Below, one piece after another: positions 36,397-46,683 of a DNA stretch of 64,000 nt. Source of the stretch: Paracoccus jeotgali (GTDB lineage Bacteria > Pseudomonadota > Alphaproteobacteria > Rhodobacterales > Rhodobacteraceae); NCBI RefSeq assembly GCF_002865605.1, contig NZ_CP025583.1:104501-168500 (forward strand), read 5' to 3'. A program made the translations under genes and the position numbers. How positions within the stretch are numbered: the first letter of the stretch is position 1; each line of letters begins with the position of its first letter. The notes under the pieces were generated by a model. It worked only from the letters and a program-made list of their open reading frames with translations. It searched no databases and had not been told where the DNA came from.

Positions 36397-37065
36397 ATGT
36401 CCGATGACTTCACCCGCCCCGTCCTGACGCCCCCCGGCGGCCACAAAAAGGTGCTGCTGCATTCCTGCTGCGCCCCCTGTTCGGGCGAGGTGATGGAAGC
36501 GATGACCGCCTCGGGCATTGATTACACGATCTTTTTCTACAACCCGAACATCCACCCCGAAAAGGAATACCTGCTTCGCAAGGATGAAAACATCCGCTTT
36601 GCAGAGGCCCATGACGTGCCATTCGTCGATTGCGACTATGACACCGAAAACTGGTATGCCCGCGCCAAGGGGATGGAGTGGGAGCCCGAACGCGGCATCC
36701 GCTGCACCATGTGCTTCGACATGCGGTTCGAGCGCACGGCGCTTTATGCCCATGAGCACGGATTTCCGGTGATGACCTCGTCGCTGGGCATCTCGCGCTG
36801 GAAGGACATGAAGCAGATCAACGGCTGCGGCGAGCGCGCGGTCGCGCCCTATGATGGGCTGGAATACTGGGACTATAACTGGCGCAAGGGCGGCGGGTCG
36901 AACCGCATGATCGAGATCTCCAAGCGCGAAGAGTTCTACCAGCAGGAATATTGCGGCTGCGTCTATTCGCTGCGCGACACCAACCGCCACCGGCGCGAGG
37001 TCGGGCGCGGCCCGATCGAGATCGGCAAGATGTTCTACGGCAGCGAACCGGCCTCGGACGAATAG
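36397..37065 (+). CDS. queH: Epoxyqueuosine reductase QueH
   Basis: QueH carries out the last step of queuosine biosynthesis in tRNA, reducing epoxyqueuosine; it replaces QueG in many bacteria. Conserved cysteine motifs are intact: HSCCAPCSG near residue 24, CTMCFDMR near residue 105 and YCGCVYSL near residue 185, which in the family bind a 4Fe-4S cluster and a second iron. Length is 222 aa. The last 31 bases overlap the 3' end of the convergent scfR2 gene. Confidence 0.93.
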   Translation: MSDDFTRPVLTPPGGHKKVLLHSCCAPCSGEVMEAMTASGIDYTIFFYNPNIHPEKEYLLRKDENIRFAEAHDVPFVDCDYDTENWYARAKGMEWEPERGIRCTMCFDMRFERTALYAHEHGFPVMTSSLGISRWKDMKQINGCGERAVAPYDGLEYWDYNWRKGGGSNRMIEISKREEFYQQEYCGCVYSLRDTNRHRREVGRGPIEIGKMFYGSEPASDE

Positions 37066-38438
37066 GGCGCAAAGCTGCTGCGTCCGGGCTGGGCCAGCAC
37101 CGGGCGCCCGATCATCGGAAAAGCGCGCTGCGGGCAGGCCTCGCGTTCGCACAGCTTGCAGCCGGGGCCGATGGGGGTCGCGGCGTCCGGCCCCATCAGG
37201 TCCAGCCCCTCGCCATAGACCAGCCGGTCGGCATGGGCGATGTCGCAGCCAAGTGCCACGGCGAACTGCTTGACCGGCCGCCCGAACCCGCCCGCCCCGT
37301 GGCTGACGGTCCGCGCTACCCAAAGATAGCGCCGCCCGTCCGGCATCTGCGCCACCTGCCGTAACACCTGCCCCGGATGTGAAAACGCGTCATAGATGTT
37401 CCACAGCGGGCACGACCCGCCAAAGCGCGAAAAGTGGAAATCCGTCGCCGATTGCCTTTTCGAGATGTTCCCGGCGCGGTCCACGCGGATGAAGAAGAAC
37501 GGCACCCCCTGCGCGCCCGGACGCTGCAGGCTGGACATGCGATGGCAGGCGGTCTCGAAGCCGACGCCGAAATGGCGGGCGAGGATCTGGATGTCGTAAC
37601 GCTCGGCCTCGGCCCTTGCCAGAAACTCGCCATAGGGCAGGATCAGCGCGCCGGCGTAATAATTCGCCAGCCCGATCCGCAGCAAGGGCTGATCCTGCGC
37701 CGACAGGCCGGATGCGGCGCAGAGTCGGTCGATGGTCGGCGCCTCTTCCAGCAGGGCAAGCTGGGTGCCGATCTGAAAGGCGCGCTGCGCGTCGCTCAGC
37801 CGGTCCGCCACATGCAGCACCCGCGCCGCCTCGTCATAGCGGCGCAGCGTGTCCGGGCCAGGGCGGTTGCCGACGCGGATCCGGTGGCGATCGGCCAGAT
37901 AGATGGTCAGCGATTCGGCCCGCGTGGCGATGGGCAGCAGCGCCCCCAGCGGTTCGGCGGCGCGGTCGAGTTCGTTGATATGGTTGCGGCGGCTGTAGAA
38001 ATAATCCCGTACCGCCTCGAACGCCGTGGGCGCGGCCGGGGTGCCGGGCTGGCCCGACACCTGCTCGGCCAGCAGCTCGGCGCGTTCGGTCGCGGCCCGC
38101 AGGCGGCGGCGCAGATCGAGGATCAGCTTGGCCACGGCGGGCGAGTTGTCGGCCAGATCCTGCAGCTCGGCCGCGCTCAGCGTCGCCCCTTGATCGGCCA
38201 GCGCCGCCCGCAGACGTGACGCCAGCCTGCCGTCGCCGGCGTCGTGAAAGGGCTGCGCCTCGATCCCGAAGACGTCGTCCAGCCGGGACAGCACGGCGCG
38301 GGTGACGGGGCGCTGGTTGCGCTCGATCTGGTTCAGATAGCTGGCCGAAATCCCCAGCGTCCGCGCCATCGCGGCCTGCGTCATCGCATGGCTGTCGCGC
38401 AGCCGGCGCAGCAGCGTTCCCTGATAGCCGTGTCGCAA
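37035..38438 (-). CDS. ScfR/RamB-type XRE family regulator (propionate/methylcitrate)
   Basis: A paralogue of the regulator at 32565. It has an HTH ([26 protein letters not shown]), an IrrE-like segment ([33 protein letters not shown]) and a C-terminal cysteine cluster [16 protein letters not shown] at 38438 is taken as the start because it sits just before the HTH-leading [10 protein letters not shown] with upstream GAGG; longer frames run through the operator region. TTG at 38471 is an alternative. Divergence from the thioesterase-prpDCB genes makes those its likely targets, with propionyl-CoA or a derivative as a likely signal by family knowledge. Length is 467 aa. Confidence 0.88.
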   Translation of the reverse strand: MRHGYQGTLLRRLRDSHAMTQAAMARTLGISASYLNQIERNQRPVTRAVLSRLDDVFGIEAQPFHDAGDGRLASRLRAALADQGATLSAAELQDLADNSPAVAKLILDLRRRLRAATERAELLAEQVSGQPGTPAAPTAFEAVRDYFYSRRNHINELDRAAEPLGALLPIATRAESLTIYLADRHRIRVGNRPGPDTLRRYDEAARVLHVADRLSDAQRAFQIGTQLALLEEAPTIDRLCAASGLSAQDQPLLRIGLANYYAGALILPYGEFLARAEAERYDIQILARHFGVGFETACHRMSSLQRPGAQGVPFFFIRVDRAGNISKRQSATDFHFSRFGGSCPLWNIYDAFSHPGQVLRQVAQMPDGRRYLWVARTVSHGAGGFGRPVKQFAVALGCDIAHADRLVYGEGLDLMGPDAATPIGPGCKLCEREACPQRAFPMIGRPVLAQPGRSSFAPYSSEAGSLP

Positions 38439-38456
38439 CCCTGCCGCCTCGCGTCC

Positions 38457-38561
38457 TCGCAAACTTCGCAATCCCAGTTTGCGGCTTTTGCAAGATAACG
38501 CAATTCCTTTGTTTACTTGCAGGCACCCGCTGACCAATATGTGCGTGCAAATCTTGCGAAG
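38457..38561. promoter_or_regulatory. Operator cluster, scfR2-prp intergenic region
   Basis: Nine TTGC or GCAA half-sites occur in 105 bases, at 38459, 38468, 38479, 38488, 38490, 38500, 38517, 38547 and 38554. Some form TTTTGCAAG-like cores or TTCGCAA/TTGCGAA pairs, close to the TTTGCAAA-like sequences bound by RamB and PrpR. The sites fill the gap between the two divergent start codons, consistent with control of both directions. Confidence 0.55.
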
Positions 38562-38568
38562 GACCGCC

Positions 38569-38991
38569 ATGCAGGACGTCGCCGCAGACCGTCAGACCGA
38601 CCGCGCCGATGTGACCGAACGCGCCGATCTGGTGCTGCCGGGGCAAGCGAACCATTACGGGACGCTGTTTGCCGGTCAGGCGCTGTCGCTGATGGCCAGC
38701 GCCGCCTTTACCGCCGCCAGCCGCCATGCGCGGCACGACATGGTCCTGACCGGCGTCGATACGCTGCGTCTGGACGCGCCGGTGCCGGTGGGCAGCCTGT
38801 TCGTGACGCAGGCCCGGCTGCAGCGCCGGGGCCGGTCCTCGGTCACCATCGCGGTGACCGGCATCTGCGAGAACCCGCGCTCGGGCCACCGCACGCAGGT
38901 CGCGCAAGGACAGTTTCGCCTGGTCGCCGTCGATCCCGACGGCCGCCCGCAACCCATCACCGACAGGAGTTCCGCTGATGAAAACCCATGA
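38569..38991 (+). CDS. Acyl-CoA thioesterase, hotdog fold
   Basis: A 140-residue hotdog-fold protein resembling the YciA/BACH acyl-CoA thioesterases: [20 protein letters not shown] near residue 22 aligns with the N-terminal (P)xxxNxxGxxFGG motif, in which Asn is usually followed by the catalytic Asp or Glu region. Placed first in the methylcitrate operon, it may release CoA from accumulated propionyl- or methylcitryl-CoA. ATG 38569 follows GAAGGA; ATG 38539 is possible but lies inside the operator region. It overlaps prpD by 14 bases. Confidence 0.8.
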   Translation: MQDVAADRQTDRADVTERADLVLPGQANHYGTLFAGQALSLMASAAFTAASRHARHDMVLTGVDTLRLDAPVPVGSLFVTQARLQRRGRSSVTIAVTGICENPRSGHRTQVAQGQFRLVAVDPDGRPQPITDRSSADENP

Positions 38992-40492
38992 AGTCCGCAC
39001 CTATAAATCGGCCGAGAATCTGGCCCGCGAAGATCAGCTGGCGTGGAAGATCGCCGAGGTTGCGGCCGATCCGGTCGCCGTCGACAGCGACGTGACCGAG
39101 ATGATCATCAACCGCATCATCGACAACGCCGCCGTGGCCGCCGCCTCGGTCGCGCGCCGCCCGGTCGCCTCGGCCCGCGCGCAGGCGATGACGCACCCCT
39201 TCAAGCCCGGCGCGACCGTCTTCGGCGTCGAGAACGACCGCACCGTCTCGCCCGAATGGGCCGCCTATGCCAATGGCGTGGCCGTGCGCGAACTGGATTT
39301 CCACGACACCTATCTGGCCGCCGATTACAGCCATCCCGGCGACAACATCCCGCCGATCCTCGCCGTCGCGCAGCACACCGGCAAATCGGGCGCCGATCTG
39401 ATCCGCGGTTTGGCCACCGGCTATGAAATCCAGGTGGATCTGGTCACCGGCATCTGCCTGCACGAACACAAGATCGACCACATCGCCCATCTCGGCCCGT
39501 CAGCCGCCGCCGGCATCGGCACGCTGCTGGGGCTGGACACCGAGACGATCTATCAGGCCGTCCAGCAGGCGCTGCACGTCACCACCACCACCCGCCAGTC
39601 GCGCAAGGGCGAGATCTCGTCCTGGAAAGCCTATGCCCCGGCCTTTGCCGGCAAGATGGCGATCGAGGCCGTGGACCGCGTGATGCGCGGCGAAGGCGCG
39701 CCGTCGCCGGCATGGGAAGGCGAGGACGGCTTCATCGCCTATCTGCTGTCGGGTCCGGGCACGATCTACAACGTCCCGCTGCCCGAAAAGGGCGAGGCCA
39801 AGCGCGCGATCCTGAACACCTATACCAAGGAACATTCGGCCGAATACCAGTCGCAGGCGCTGATCGACCTGGCCCGCCGCATGGGTCCGAAGGTGGGCGA
39901 TCTGTCGCAGATCGAAAGCATCGTCATCCACACCAGCCACCACACCCATTACGTGATCGGCACCGGCGCGGGCGACCCGCAGAAGATGGACCCCAACGCC
40001 TCGCGCGAGACGCTGGACCACTCGATCATGTATATCTTCGCCGTGGCGCTCGAGGATGGCGGCTGGCATCACGAGAAATCCTATGCCCCCGAACGCGCCA
40101 ACCGGCCCGAGACGGTCGCGCTGTGGCACAAGATCTCGACCACCGAAGACCCGGAATGGACGCGCCGCTATCACTCGCGCGACCCCAAGGAAAAGGCGTT
40201 CGGTGGCCGCGTGGTCATCACGCTGAAGGACGGCACCGCGATCGAGGATGAGCTGGCGCTGGCCGATGCCCACCCCGATGGGGCGCGTCCCTTCGTGCGC
40301 GAGAACTATCGCAACAAGTTCCTGACCCTGTCGGAAGGCATCATCGCCTCGGCCGAGCAGACCCGCTTCCTGCAGGCGGTCGAGGCGCTGGGCGATCTGA
40401 AGGCCGGCGATCTGGTGGCGCTGAACTTCGTCGTCGAGGCCTCGCGTCTGGGCGATGCGCGCCCGACCGGGATTTTCGATTACAAAGGCTGA
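38978..40492 (+). CDS. prpD: 2-Methylcitrate dehydratase (PrpD)
   Basis: This is an MmgE/PrpD-family enzyme that dehydrates 2-methylcitrate to 2-methylaconitate. The N-terminal [19 protein letters not shown] and the motifs [33 protein letters not shown] and [11 protein letters not shown] match PrpD. Length (504 aa) is typical. It is followed 12 bases later by prpC. The order prpD-prpC-prpB places all three methylcitrate-cycle enzymes in one operon. Confidence 0.94.
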   Translation: MKTHEVRTYKSAENLAREDQLAWKIAEVAADPVAVDSDVTEMIINRIIDNAAVAAASVARRPVASARAQAMTHPFKPGATVFGVENDRTVSPEWAAYANGVAVRELDFHDTYLAADYSHPGDNIPPILAVAQHTGKSGADLIRGLATGYEIQVDLVTGICLHEHKIDHIAHLGPSAAAGIGTLLGLDTETIYQAVQQALHVTTTTRQSRKGEISSWKAYAPAFAGKMAIEAVDRVMRGEGAPSPAWEGEDGFIAYLLSGPGTIYNVPLPEKGEAKRAILNTYTKEHSAEYQSQALIDLARRMGPKVGDLSQIESIVIHTSHHTHYVIGTGAGDPQKMDPNASRETLDHSIMYIFAVALEDGGWHHEKSYAPERANRPETVALWHKISTTEDPEWTRRYHSRDPKEKAFGGRVVITLKDGTAIEDELALADAHPDGARPFVRENYRNKFLTLSEGIIASAEQTRFLQAVEALGDLKAGDLVALNFVVEASRLGDARPTGIFDYKG

Positions 40493-40504
40493 GGAGGTCC
40501 GTTC

Positions 40505-41641
40505 ATGGCACCGAAACCGAAGAAATCGGTCGCGCTGTCGGGGGTAGAGGCGGGTAACACCGCCCTCTGCACCGTCGGCCAGACCGGCAACGACCTGCAC
40601 TACCGCGGCTATGACATTCTCGACATCGCCGAGGCCGCGACCTTTGAAGAGGTCGCGCATCTGCTGGTCCACGGCACGCTGCCGAACAAGGCCCAGCTTG
40701 TCGCCTATCAGGACAAGCTGGCCCGGCTGCGCGGGCTGCCCGCCACCGTCCAGGCGGTGCTGGAACAGCTTCCGGCCGGCACGCATCCGATGGATGTCAT
40801 GCGGACCGGGGCCAGCGCGCTTGGCTGCGCGCTGCCCGAGGCGCAGGACCACAACCCGGCCGGCGCGCGTGACGTGATCGACCGGCTGATGGCCAGCCTC
40901 GGCTCGATCCTGCTTTACTGGTATCACTACAGCCATAACGGCCGCCGCATCGACGTCGAGGGCGACGATCCCTCGATCGCCCAGCATTTCCTGCGGCTGC
41001 TGCATGGCAAGGACCCCAGCGACAGCCATGTCCGGGCGATGCAGACCTCGCTGATCCTCTATGCCGAGCATGAATTCAACGCCTCGACCTTTACCGCGCG
41101 GATGATCGCGGGCACCGGGTCGGACATGTATTCGGCCATCACCGGCGCCATCGGCGCGCTGCGCGGCCCGAAACATGGCGGCGCAAACGAGGTCGCCTAC
41201 GAGATCCAGTCCCGCTATGCCGGGCCGGACGAAGCGGCCGAAGATATCCGCCGCCGGGTTGCGGAAAAGCAGATCATCATCGGCTTCGGCCACCCGGTCT
41301 ATACGGTGTCGGACCCGCGCAACGTGGTGATCAAGCGCGTCGCCGAAAAACTGTCGCAAGAGGCCGGCGATACCGGGCTTTACGACATCGCCAGCCGGAT
41401 CGAGCAGGTGATGGACGAGGAACGCGGCATGTTCCCGAACCTCGACTGGTTCAGCGCCGTCAGCTATCACCGCATGGGGGTGCCGACCTCGATGTTCACG
41501 CCGCTCTTCGTCATCTCGCGGACCTCGGGTTGGGGCGCGCATGTGATCGAGCAGCGCGAGGACGGCAAGATCATCCGCCCCTCGGCCCATTATACCGGGC
41601 CGGAGAACCTCGAATTCGTGCCGCTGTCGCAGCGCAACTGA
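40505..41641 (+). CDS. prpC: 2-Methylcitrate synthase
   Basis: This citrate-synthase-family enzyme condenses propionyl-CoA with oxaloacetate. The citrate synthase signature is [14 protein letters not shown] near residue 260, and catalytic histidines lie in [11 protein letters not shown] and GFGHPVY; the catalytic Asp is in the C-terminal FPNLDWFSA. The short length (378 aa) and the [12 protein letters not shown] start favour methylcitrate synthase over the longer citrate synthase. AGGAGG precedes the start. Confidence 0.94.
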   Translation: MAPKPKKSVALSGVEAGNTALCTVGQTGNDLHYRGYDILDIAEAATFEEVAHLLVHGTLPNKAQLVAYQDKLARLRGLPATVQAVLEQLPAGTHPMDVMRTGASALGCALPEAQDHNPAGARDVIDRLMASLGSILLYWYHYSHNGRRIDVEGDDPSIAQHFLRLLHGKDPSDSHVRAMQTSLILYAEHEFNASTFTARMIAGTGSDMYSAITGAIGALRGPKHGGANEVAYEIQSRYAGPDEAAEDIRRRVAEKQIIIGFGHPVYTVSDPRNVVIKRVAEKLSQEAGDTGLYDIASRIEQVMDEERGMFPNLDWFSAVSYHRMGVPTSMFTPLFVISRTSGWGAHVIEQREDGKIIRPSAHYTGPENLEFVPLSQRN

Positions 41642-41653
41642 GAAAGAGCGAAC

Positions 41654-42568
41654 ATGCCATATCTCGTCGGCTCGGACCTGCCCGAGCGTCCCGCCGGTCT
41701 GCGGTTCCAGGAATTGCTGGACGCGCCCGGTATCCTGCGCCTGCCCGGCGCCCATAACGGGCAGGCCGCCCTGCAGGCCAAGGCCGCGGGCTTCGACGCG
41801 CTGTATCTGTCGGGGGCGGCGATGACGGCCTCGATGGGGCTGCCCGATCTGGGCATCATCACCGTGGACGAGGTCGCCTTCTTCATCCGCCAGATCGCCC
41901 GCGCCAGTGGCCTGCCGCTGCTGGTCGATGGCGACACCGGCTATGGCGAGGCGCTGAACGTCATGCACATGGTCCGCACCTTCGAGGATGCGGGCGCCGG
42001 TGCCGTGCATCTCGAGGACCAGCTTCTGCCCAAAAAATGCGGGCACCTGAACGACAAGAAGCTGGCCACCGCCGCCGACATGGCCGCCAAGGTCGCCGCC
42101 GCCGCCAAGGCGCGCCGGCATCTGCGGATCATCGCGCGCACCGATGCCGCGGCGAGCGAGGGGCTGGAGGGCGCGATTGCCCGCGCCAAGCTGTATGTCG
42201 AGGCCGGGGCCGATGCGATCTTCCCCGAGGCGCTGACCTCGGTGGACATGTTTCGCGAGGTCCGCGCGGCGCTGCCCGGCGTCGAGCTGCTGGCCAACAT
42301 GACCGAGTTCGGCCGCACCCCCGCCCTGACCGCGCAGGAGTTCGAGGATCTGGGCTATGACATGGTGATCTGGCCGGTGTCGTCGCTGCGGGTGGCGAAC
42401 AAGGCGCAGCAAAAGCTGTATGCGACGCTGGCCCGCGACGGTGCCACCACCGCGATGCTGCCCGAGATGCAGACCCGACAAGAGCTGTACGACACCATCG
42501 GCCTTGGCGCGTTCGAGGCGCTGGACGCGTCGATCGCCGCCTCGATCGCACCCGACTGGCAAGCCTGA
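41654..42568 (+). CDS. prpB: Methylisocitrate lyase
   Basis: This enzyme cleaves 2-methylisocitrate to succinate and pyruvate. The lyase motif PKKCGHLNDKK near residue 122 carries the catalytic Cys, and DGDTGYGEALNVM near residue 85 holds metal-binding Asp residues. Length (304 aa) matches PrpB rather than isocitrate lyase. It is the last gene of the prp operon; a strong hairpin follows at 42599-42623. Confidence 0.95.
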   Translation: MPYLVGSDLPERPAGLRFQELLDAPGILRLPGAHNGQAALQAKAAGFDALYLSGAAMTASMGLPDLGIITVDEVAFFIRQIARASGLPLLVDGDTGYGEALNVMHMVRTFEDAGAGAVHLEDQLLPKKCGHLNDKKLATAADMAAKVAAAAKARRHLRIIARTDAAASEGLEGAIARAKLYVEAGADAIFPEALTSVDMFREVRAALPGVELLANMTEFGRTPALTAQEFEDLGYDMVIWPVSSLRVANKAQQKLYATLARDGATTAMLPEMQTRQELYDTIGLGAFEALDASIAASIAPDWQA

Positions 42569-42598
42569 AGCGGCGGGTTGGGCAGTTAACCGGATCAG

Positions 42599-42623
42599 CA
42601 GGGCGTCCCGCCGGGGCGCCCTG
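42599..42623 (+). terminator. Terminator-like hairpin after prpB
   Basis: CAGGGCG and CCC pair with GGG and CGCCCTG around a short GCC loop, giving a stem of about ten pairs with one opposed mismatch. There is no long U-tract, so termination efficiency is uncertain. Confidence 0.5.
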
Positions 42624-42753
42624 TGCCATTTCGGGCGGCTGTAAGGAACATGTGTCACCCGCCCACCTCGCCCGTCGTAGTCTCCGAGGGCCGCCTCGGA
42701 AGGGTGGCCCGTCGCATCGGCGCAAGGCACTCCGTGCAGTTCCGCGCATGCCA

Positions 42754-43755
42754 TCACAAAACCTCATCCGCCCCGTCCAGCACCAGATCCAGCGGCGGCG
42801 CGCCGCCGTCCGGCAACTCGGCGGGGTATTCGGCCAGATCGGGCGGGTGGGCTGACATCTCTGCCGCCTCAAGTTCCGGCGATAATTGCTCGATAGCCTC
42901 GGCGGAGCCAGAGCCGCGCCCGCGCCTGACGCGCTCGCGCCGGGGCGCGGCGTCCGGGCCGAACAGCGGGCCATTGCCGCCCGCCAGCAGGGCGGTGCGC
43001 GGGGCAGGCAGGGGCTGCGAGCCAGCCCCCAGCAGCGCCGTCCGTGCCGCACCGATGGCCGCCAGCGAGCCGGGCATCCCGGTGACCTTCGTGCCCTTGG
43101 GCGCCCCCAGCAGCATCCGGTTGTCCACGATCCGCACCTGCCGCGCGGGCTGCGGGATCTGCGCCAACTCGCCCGGCGTCACCTCGGCAAAGCGGTTATA
43201 GGTCTCGACCCCGTTTCGCTGGCCGTTGACGCCGCTAGGGTCCAGCCCCGCGCGCAGCTCGTCAAAGCGGGCCAGATAGCGCGCCGCGTGCTGCGGCGTG
43301 CGCGAGTGGAACGCCCCCGCCGCGCGCCGCCAATCGCCCGTCTCGGCGAACAGCTCTCGCACGAACTGCGCCGCATAGCGCGCGTTGGTCAGCGGGTCGA
43401 ACATCTGCGCCAGCGTCTCGAACTTCTCGCCATGCCAGCGGAAGTTGAGCTGAAAGCAACCGACATCCAGATTGGTGCGGCCCTGCGCGACCCGATCCTC
43501 GGCGAATGACAGCGCCAGCGCCGGGTCGTCGAACCAGCTTCCCTTGCCCTCGGCATTCACGCTCCACGCCCAGGGCCGCGTCAGGCCGCCTTGCTGCCGC
43601 CCGGTTTCGGTCAGGGTCAGCGCGCCCAGAATATCCGCCGGCACGCCGCTTTCCGCCGCGGCCTGCCGCGCCGCCCATTCGCACAGCGCCGCCCCGTCCT
43701 GCGCCAAGGCGGGCAGCGGCAGCAGCATCAGCAGAAGGGCCATCACGAATCGCAT
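42754..43755 (-). CDS. Exported lytic transglycosylase domain protein
   Basis: This protein has a signal peptide (residues 1-19, ending ALA) and a transglycosylase SLT fold. The region ALTLTETGRQ near residue 45 supplies the likely catalytic Glu, and CFQLNFRWHG and NARYAAQFVRELF fit the family. It probably cuts peptidoglycan glycan strands. The second half (residues 190-333) is low-complexity and Pro/Ala/Arg-rich, with no known domain. Length is 333 aa. Confidence 0.82.
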   Translation of the reverse strand: MRFVMALLLMLLPLPALAQDGAALCEWAARQAAAESGVPADILGALTLTETGRQQGGLTRPWAWSVNAEGKGSWFDDPALALSFAEDRVAQGRTNLDVGCFQLNFRWHGEKFETLAQMFDPLTNARYAAQFVRELFAETGDWRRAAGAFHSRTPQHAARYLARFDELRAGLDPSGVNGQRNGVETYNRFAEVTPGELAQIPQPARQVRIVDNRMLLGAPKGTKVTGMPGSLAAIGAARTALLGAGSQPLPAPRTALLAGGNGPLFGPDAAPRRERVRRGRGSGSAEAIEQLSPELEAAEMSAHPPDLAEYPAELPDGGAPPLDLVLDGADEVL

Positions 43756-43899
43756 GGACCGAGCCTAGCGCGCGAAGATTAACCCGCCCTTGACGCGAAC
43801 CCTGCAAAACGCCGCCGGAACCGGGCAAAGGGGCATCCGCGTTGACCCTCAGGCCCGCCGGGACGCGCCCGGCACCCCCATCCAAGCGAGAGGACCGCC

Positions 43900-44421
43900 A
43901 TGGACGACCGCAGCAAGCAACATTCGCAGCACAAGGGCAGCTATGGCCGGTTTCTGGCCATGATTGCGACCTCGACCGTGGTCATGTTCGTGCTGATGTA
44001 TCTGAATACATGGGCCTGGGACCACGTCTATTTTTCGCAGACGCGGATGTGGATGGCGCTGTATATGGGCGGCGCGATGGCGATCATCATGCTGTCCTTC
44101 ATGCTGGGGATGTATTCGGATCGGCGCAAGAACATGGCGATCTTCATCGGTGCGCTGCTGGCGTTTGTGGCGGGCGTCGGGCTGGTGCGCAGTCAGGCGA
44201 CGATCGGCGACGAGGCGTGGATGAAGGCGATGATCCCGCACCACTCCATCGCCATCCTGACCAGCACGCGGGCGGAACTGTCCGATCCGCGCGTGCGGGC
44301 GCTGGCCGATGACATCATCAAGGCGCAGACCTCGGAAATTGCCGAGATGCAGCGTTACATCACGGATCTGGCCGAGAATGGCGACGCCCCTGCCGGCACG
44401 CCGCGCGACGAGGGTGGGTGA
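43900..44421 (+). CDS. DUF305 membrane protein
   Basis: A 173-residue protein with three membrane spans (about residues 17-34, 52-70 and 78-96), then a DUF305-type helical domain: DEAWMKAMIPHHSIAIL and LADDIIKAQTSEIAEMQRYI. The MIPHH motif and the later Met/His-containing helix are associated with metal (often copper) binding in this ferritin-like family. It is encoded alone, convergent with the dioxygenase gene across a terminator. Confidence 0.85.
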   Translation: MDDRSKQHSQHKGSYGRFLAMIATSTVVMFVLMYLNTWAWDHVYFSQTRMWMALYMGGAMAIIMLSFMLGMYSDRRKNMAIFIGALLAFVAGVGLVRSQATIGDEAWMKAMIPHHSIAILTSTRAELSDPRVRALADDIIKAQTSEIAEMQRYITDLAENGDAPAGTPRDEGG

Positions 44422-44459
44422 GCGACCGGTTCGTAGTTGGGTGAATTGGGGTAAACGAA

Positions 44460-44488
44460 AAAGGCCGCCGCATCACGCGGCGGCCTTT
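44460..44488. terminator. Bidirectional terminator
   Basis: A perfect 12-pair stem, AAAGGCCGCCGC (44460-44471) with GCGGCGGCCTTT (44477-44488), around a five-base loop. On the minus strand it is followed by TTTTTCGTTT, so it works best for the dioxygenase gene; on the plus strand it ends the DUF305 gene. Confidence 0.8.
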
Positions 44489-44491
44489 GGC

Positions 44492-45433
44492 CTAGTCGAG
44501 AGGCTTCAGCCGCGCCTCGATCTCGGCCCGGCGCGGTTCGAGGAAGGGCGGCAGGGACAGGCTTTCGCCCAGCGACTCCAGCGGTTCATCGACGGCAAAG
44601 CCCGGCCCGTCGGTGGCGATCTCGAACAGGTTGCCGCCCGGCTCGCGGAAATAGAGGCTGCGGAAATAGTAGCGCTCGACCTCGCCGGAATTGGGCAGCC
44701 CGAAATCGGCCAGACGCCCGGCCCAGCCGTGGATCGCGGCGACATCCGGCGTGCGGAAGGCGACGTGGTGGACGGCGCCCGCGCCCTGACGCGCCACAGG
44801 CAGACCGGGTTGGACCGCGACATGCAGCTCTGCCGCCGCGCCGCCCGGTCCCATCTCGAAGACATGGACGCGGCCTTGCCCGTCGGGGCTGTCATAACCG
44901 CGGGTCTCGCGCATGTTCAGCACGCGGGTCAGCACCTCGGCCGTGGGCGCAAGCTGCGGGACCGAGATCGTGATCGGCCCCAGCCCGCGGATCTGGTGCG
45001 CGGCCGGCACCGGGCTGCGGTCCCAGGGGTGCACCTCGCCCGCGTCATCGGCGATCAGGCGAAAGCGCTGGCCCTCGGGGTCCTCGAACGCCAGCGTCGC
45101 ACGGCCGTCCAGCGTGGCGATGCTGCCGTCGCCGCGCCCGGCCTCGCGCAGGCGTTCGGCCCAGTAATCCATGCTGTCCGAAGCCACCCGCAGCCCGGTG
45201 CCGCTGATCGAGCGGGTGCCACGGCGTTCGGGCGGTGCCGGCCAATCGAAAAAGGTCAGATCCGTGCCCGGCGTCGCCAGCCCGTCGGCATAGAACAGAT
45301 GATAGGCCGAGGTGTCGTCCTGGTTCACGGTCTTCTTGACCAGCCGCAGGCCGAGGGTGTCGGTGTAGAAACGCTTGTTCGCCGGGGCGTCGGCGGTGAT
45401 CGCGGTCAGATGGTGGATACCTGTCAGGTCCAT
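44492..45433 (-). CDS. VOC family ring-cleaving dioxygenase-like protein
   Basis: This protein has two vicinal-oxygen-chelate repeats. N-terminal landmarks are [19 protein letters not shown] and [20 protein letters not shown]; the second repeat has [12 protein letters not shown] and [21 protein letters not shown]. The His-His-Glu arrangement fits extradiol hydroquinone-type dioxygenases such as MhqO/PcpA. Length is 313 aa. The start at 45433 is after the end of a longer frame with no support. It is divergent from a LysR gene that probably controls it. Confidence 0.86.
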   Translation of the reverse strand: MDLTGIHHLTAITADAPANKRFYTDTLGLRLVKKTVNQDDTSAYHLFYADGLATPGTDLTFFDWPAPPERRGTRSISGTGLRVASDSMDYWAERLREAGRGDGSIATLDGRATLAFEDPEGQRFRLIADDAGEVHPWDRSPVPAAHQIRGLGPITISVPQLAPTAEVLTRVLNMRETRGYDSPDGQGRVHVFEMGPGGAAAELHVAVQPGLPVARQGAGAVHHVAFRTPDVAAIHGWAGRLADFGLPNSGEVERYYFRSLYFREPGGNLFEIATDGPGFAVDEPLESLGESLSLPPFLEPRRAEIEARLKPLD

Positions 45434-45550
45434 GAAAGCCTCCTGTTGCCGGGTCAGATATGGGCGGCGCATCCGTTCGGCGCCACCGACCGGCGCGTGA
45501 AAGCGGCGTTCGGTCCTTGCGAACGGTGGCGGCGCGGATACTGTGCCGCC

Positions 45551-46459
45551 ATGCGCTATACCCTGGACGAGATCGAGGCGTTCCTGACCGTGATGGAGCT
45601 TGGCACCATCACCGCCGCCGCCGCGCGGCTGAACCTGTCGAAATCGGTCATCAGCAAGCGGGTGTCGGATCTGGAGCTGTCGCTGGGCGCGGCGCTGTTT
45701 CGGCGCAATGCCGGGCGGATCCTGCCGACCGAGGCCGCGATCCGGCTGGACGACCGCCTGCGACCGGCGCTGGCGGAGCTGACCGCCGCCACGGAAAGCG
45801 CGGCCTGGGGCGGGGCGACGGGCGAATCGCTGCGCGGCACGCTGTCCATCGCCGCCCCGATGAGCTTTGGGACGCTGTATCTGTCGCCGATCATCGCCCG
45901 CTTTGCTGCCCGTCATCCGCAACTGGAACTGCGGATCGACTATGACGACCGGCTGCGCGATCTGGCGCGTGAGGGCTTCGACATCGCCATCCGCATCGGC
46001 GAGTTACGCGATTCGGCCCTGATGCAGCGCAAGCTGTGCGAGGATGAGACCGTGCCCTGCGCCAGCCCCGCCTATCTGACCCGGCATGGCACGCCGGAAA
46101 GCCTGGCCGATCTGCAACGGCACAGCGTCATCGGCTATCATCACCTGCCCAATGGCAGCCTGTGGCAGACCGGCAGGGACCGCCCGCCCGTCCTCGACAG
46201 CCGCATCACGCTGAACAATGGCGAGGCGATGCGCGACATGGCGATCGAGGGGCTGGGGCTGGCGATCCTGCCCGGTTTCATCGCCCTGCCGGCCATCGCG
46301 TCGGGCCGGTTGAGGCGGGTTCTGCCGGGGCTTTCGACCCGGACGCTGCCCATCTCGGCTGTGTGGCCGGCGGTCCTGCCCATGCCGCCCAAGCTGCGCG
46401 GCTTTGTCGATCACCTTGCCGCCGAACTCGCCGGCGGGCAGCCGTGGCGGGATGCCTGA
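45551..46459 (+). CDS. LysR family transcriptional regulator
   Basis: A 302-residue regulator with an N-terminal winged HTH ([23 protein letters not shown]) and a LysR substrate-binding domain (residues 92-295). [13 protein letters not shown] instead of the commoner SQSAVSxxI places it in the subgroup that includes oxidative and quinone-stress regulators. It is divergent from the VOC dioxygenase gene, 117 bases apart. No operator pair was assigned. Confidence 0.9.
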   Translation: MRYTLDEIEAFLTVMELGTITAAAARLNLSKSVISKRVSDLELSLGAALFRRNAGRILPTEAAIRLDDRLRPALAELTAATESAAWGGATGESLRGTLSIAAPMSFGTLYLSPIIARFAARHPQLELRIDYDDRLRDLAREGFDIAIRIGELRDSALMQRKLCEDETVPCASPAYLTRHGTPESLADLQRHSVIGYHHLPNGSLWQTGRDRPPVLDSRITLNNGEAMRDMAIEGLGLAILPGFIALPAIASGRLRRVLPGLSTRTLPISAVWPAVLPMPPKLRGFVDHLAAELAGGQPWRDA

Positions 46460-46491
46460 CCCTCGCCACTGGCCGTTCGGGCTATCGGCGG

Positions 46492-46520
46492 TTGATGTCA
46501 AGCTGCCCCTGCACTATATT
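46492..46520 (+). promoter_or_regulatory. Sigma-70 promoter of proVWX
   Basis: TTGATG (46492-46497) and TATATT (46515-46520) are 17 bases apart, matching consensus at four and five of six positions. The expected transcription start near 46527 gives a leader of about 155 bases before the proV ATG, with a palindrome at the start point. Confidence 0.7.
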
Positions 46521-46522
46521 GT

Positions 46523-46538
46523 GATCAAGTTCTTGATC
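46523..46538. promoter_or_regulatory. Palindromic operator at the proVWX start point
   Basis: GATCAAG-TT-CTTGATC is a perfect 7-base inverted repeat with a two-base spacer, starting two bases after the -10 box. A repressor bound here would block transcription start. Short, AT-rich palindromes of this kind are typical of MarR and TetR family regulators. The regulator is not in the window. Confidence 0.6.
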
Positions 46539-46683
46539 CCGAGGTGCAGCCCGGCGCGCCTCTTTTTCCGCCCTCGCGCCTTTTCGGCGCGGCGGAAACC
46601 TGTTGCGCTGCTTCTCGGCGCGGGATCGGTCATTCGCCTGCAGGGGCTGTTTCCCTGCCCCGGCCGGGCAGATGCGGAGTTGC

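Noticed and set aside
39500..42757. Antisense open frame of 1085 codons opposite prpD-prpC-prpB
   Set aside because: It is a by-product of high third-position GC in the real genes; composition is Arg/Gly/Asp/His-rich with no domain, and the plus-strand genes are certain.
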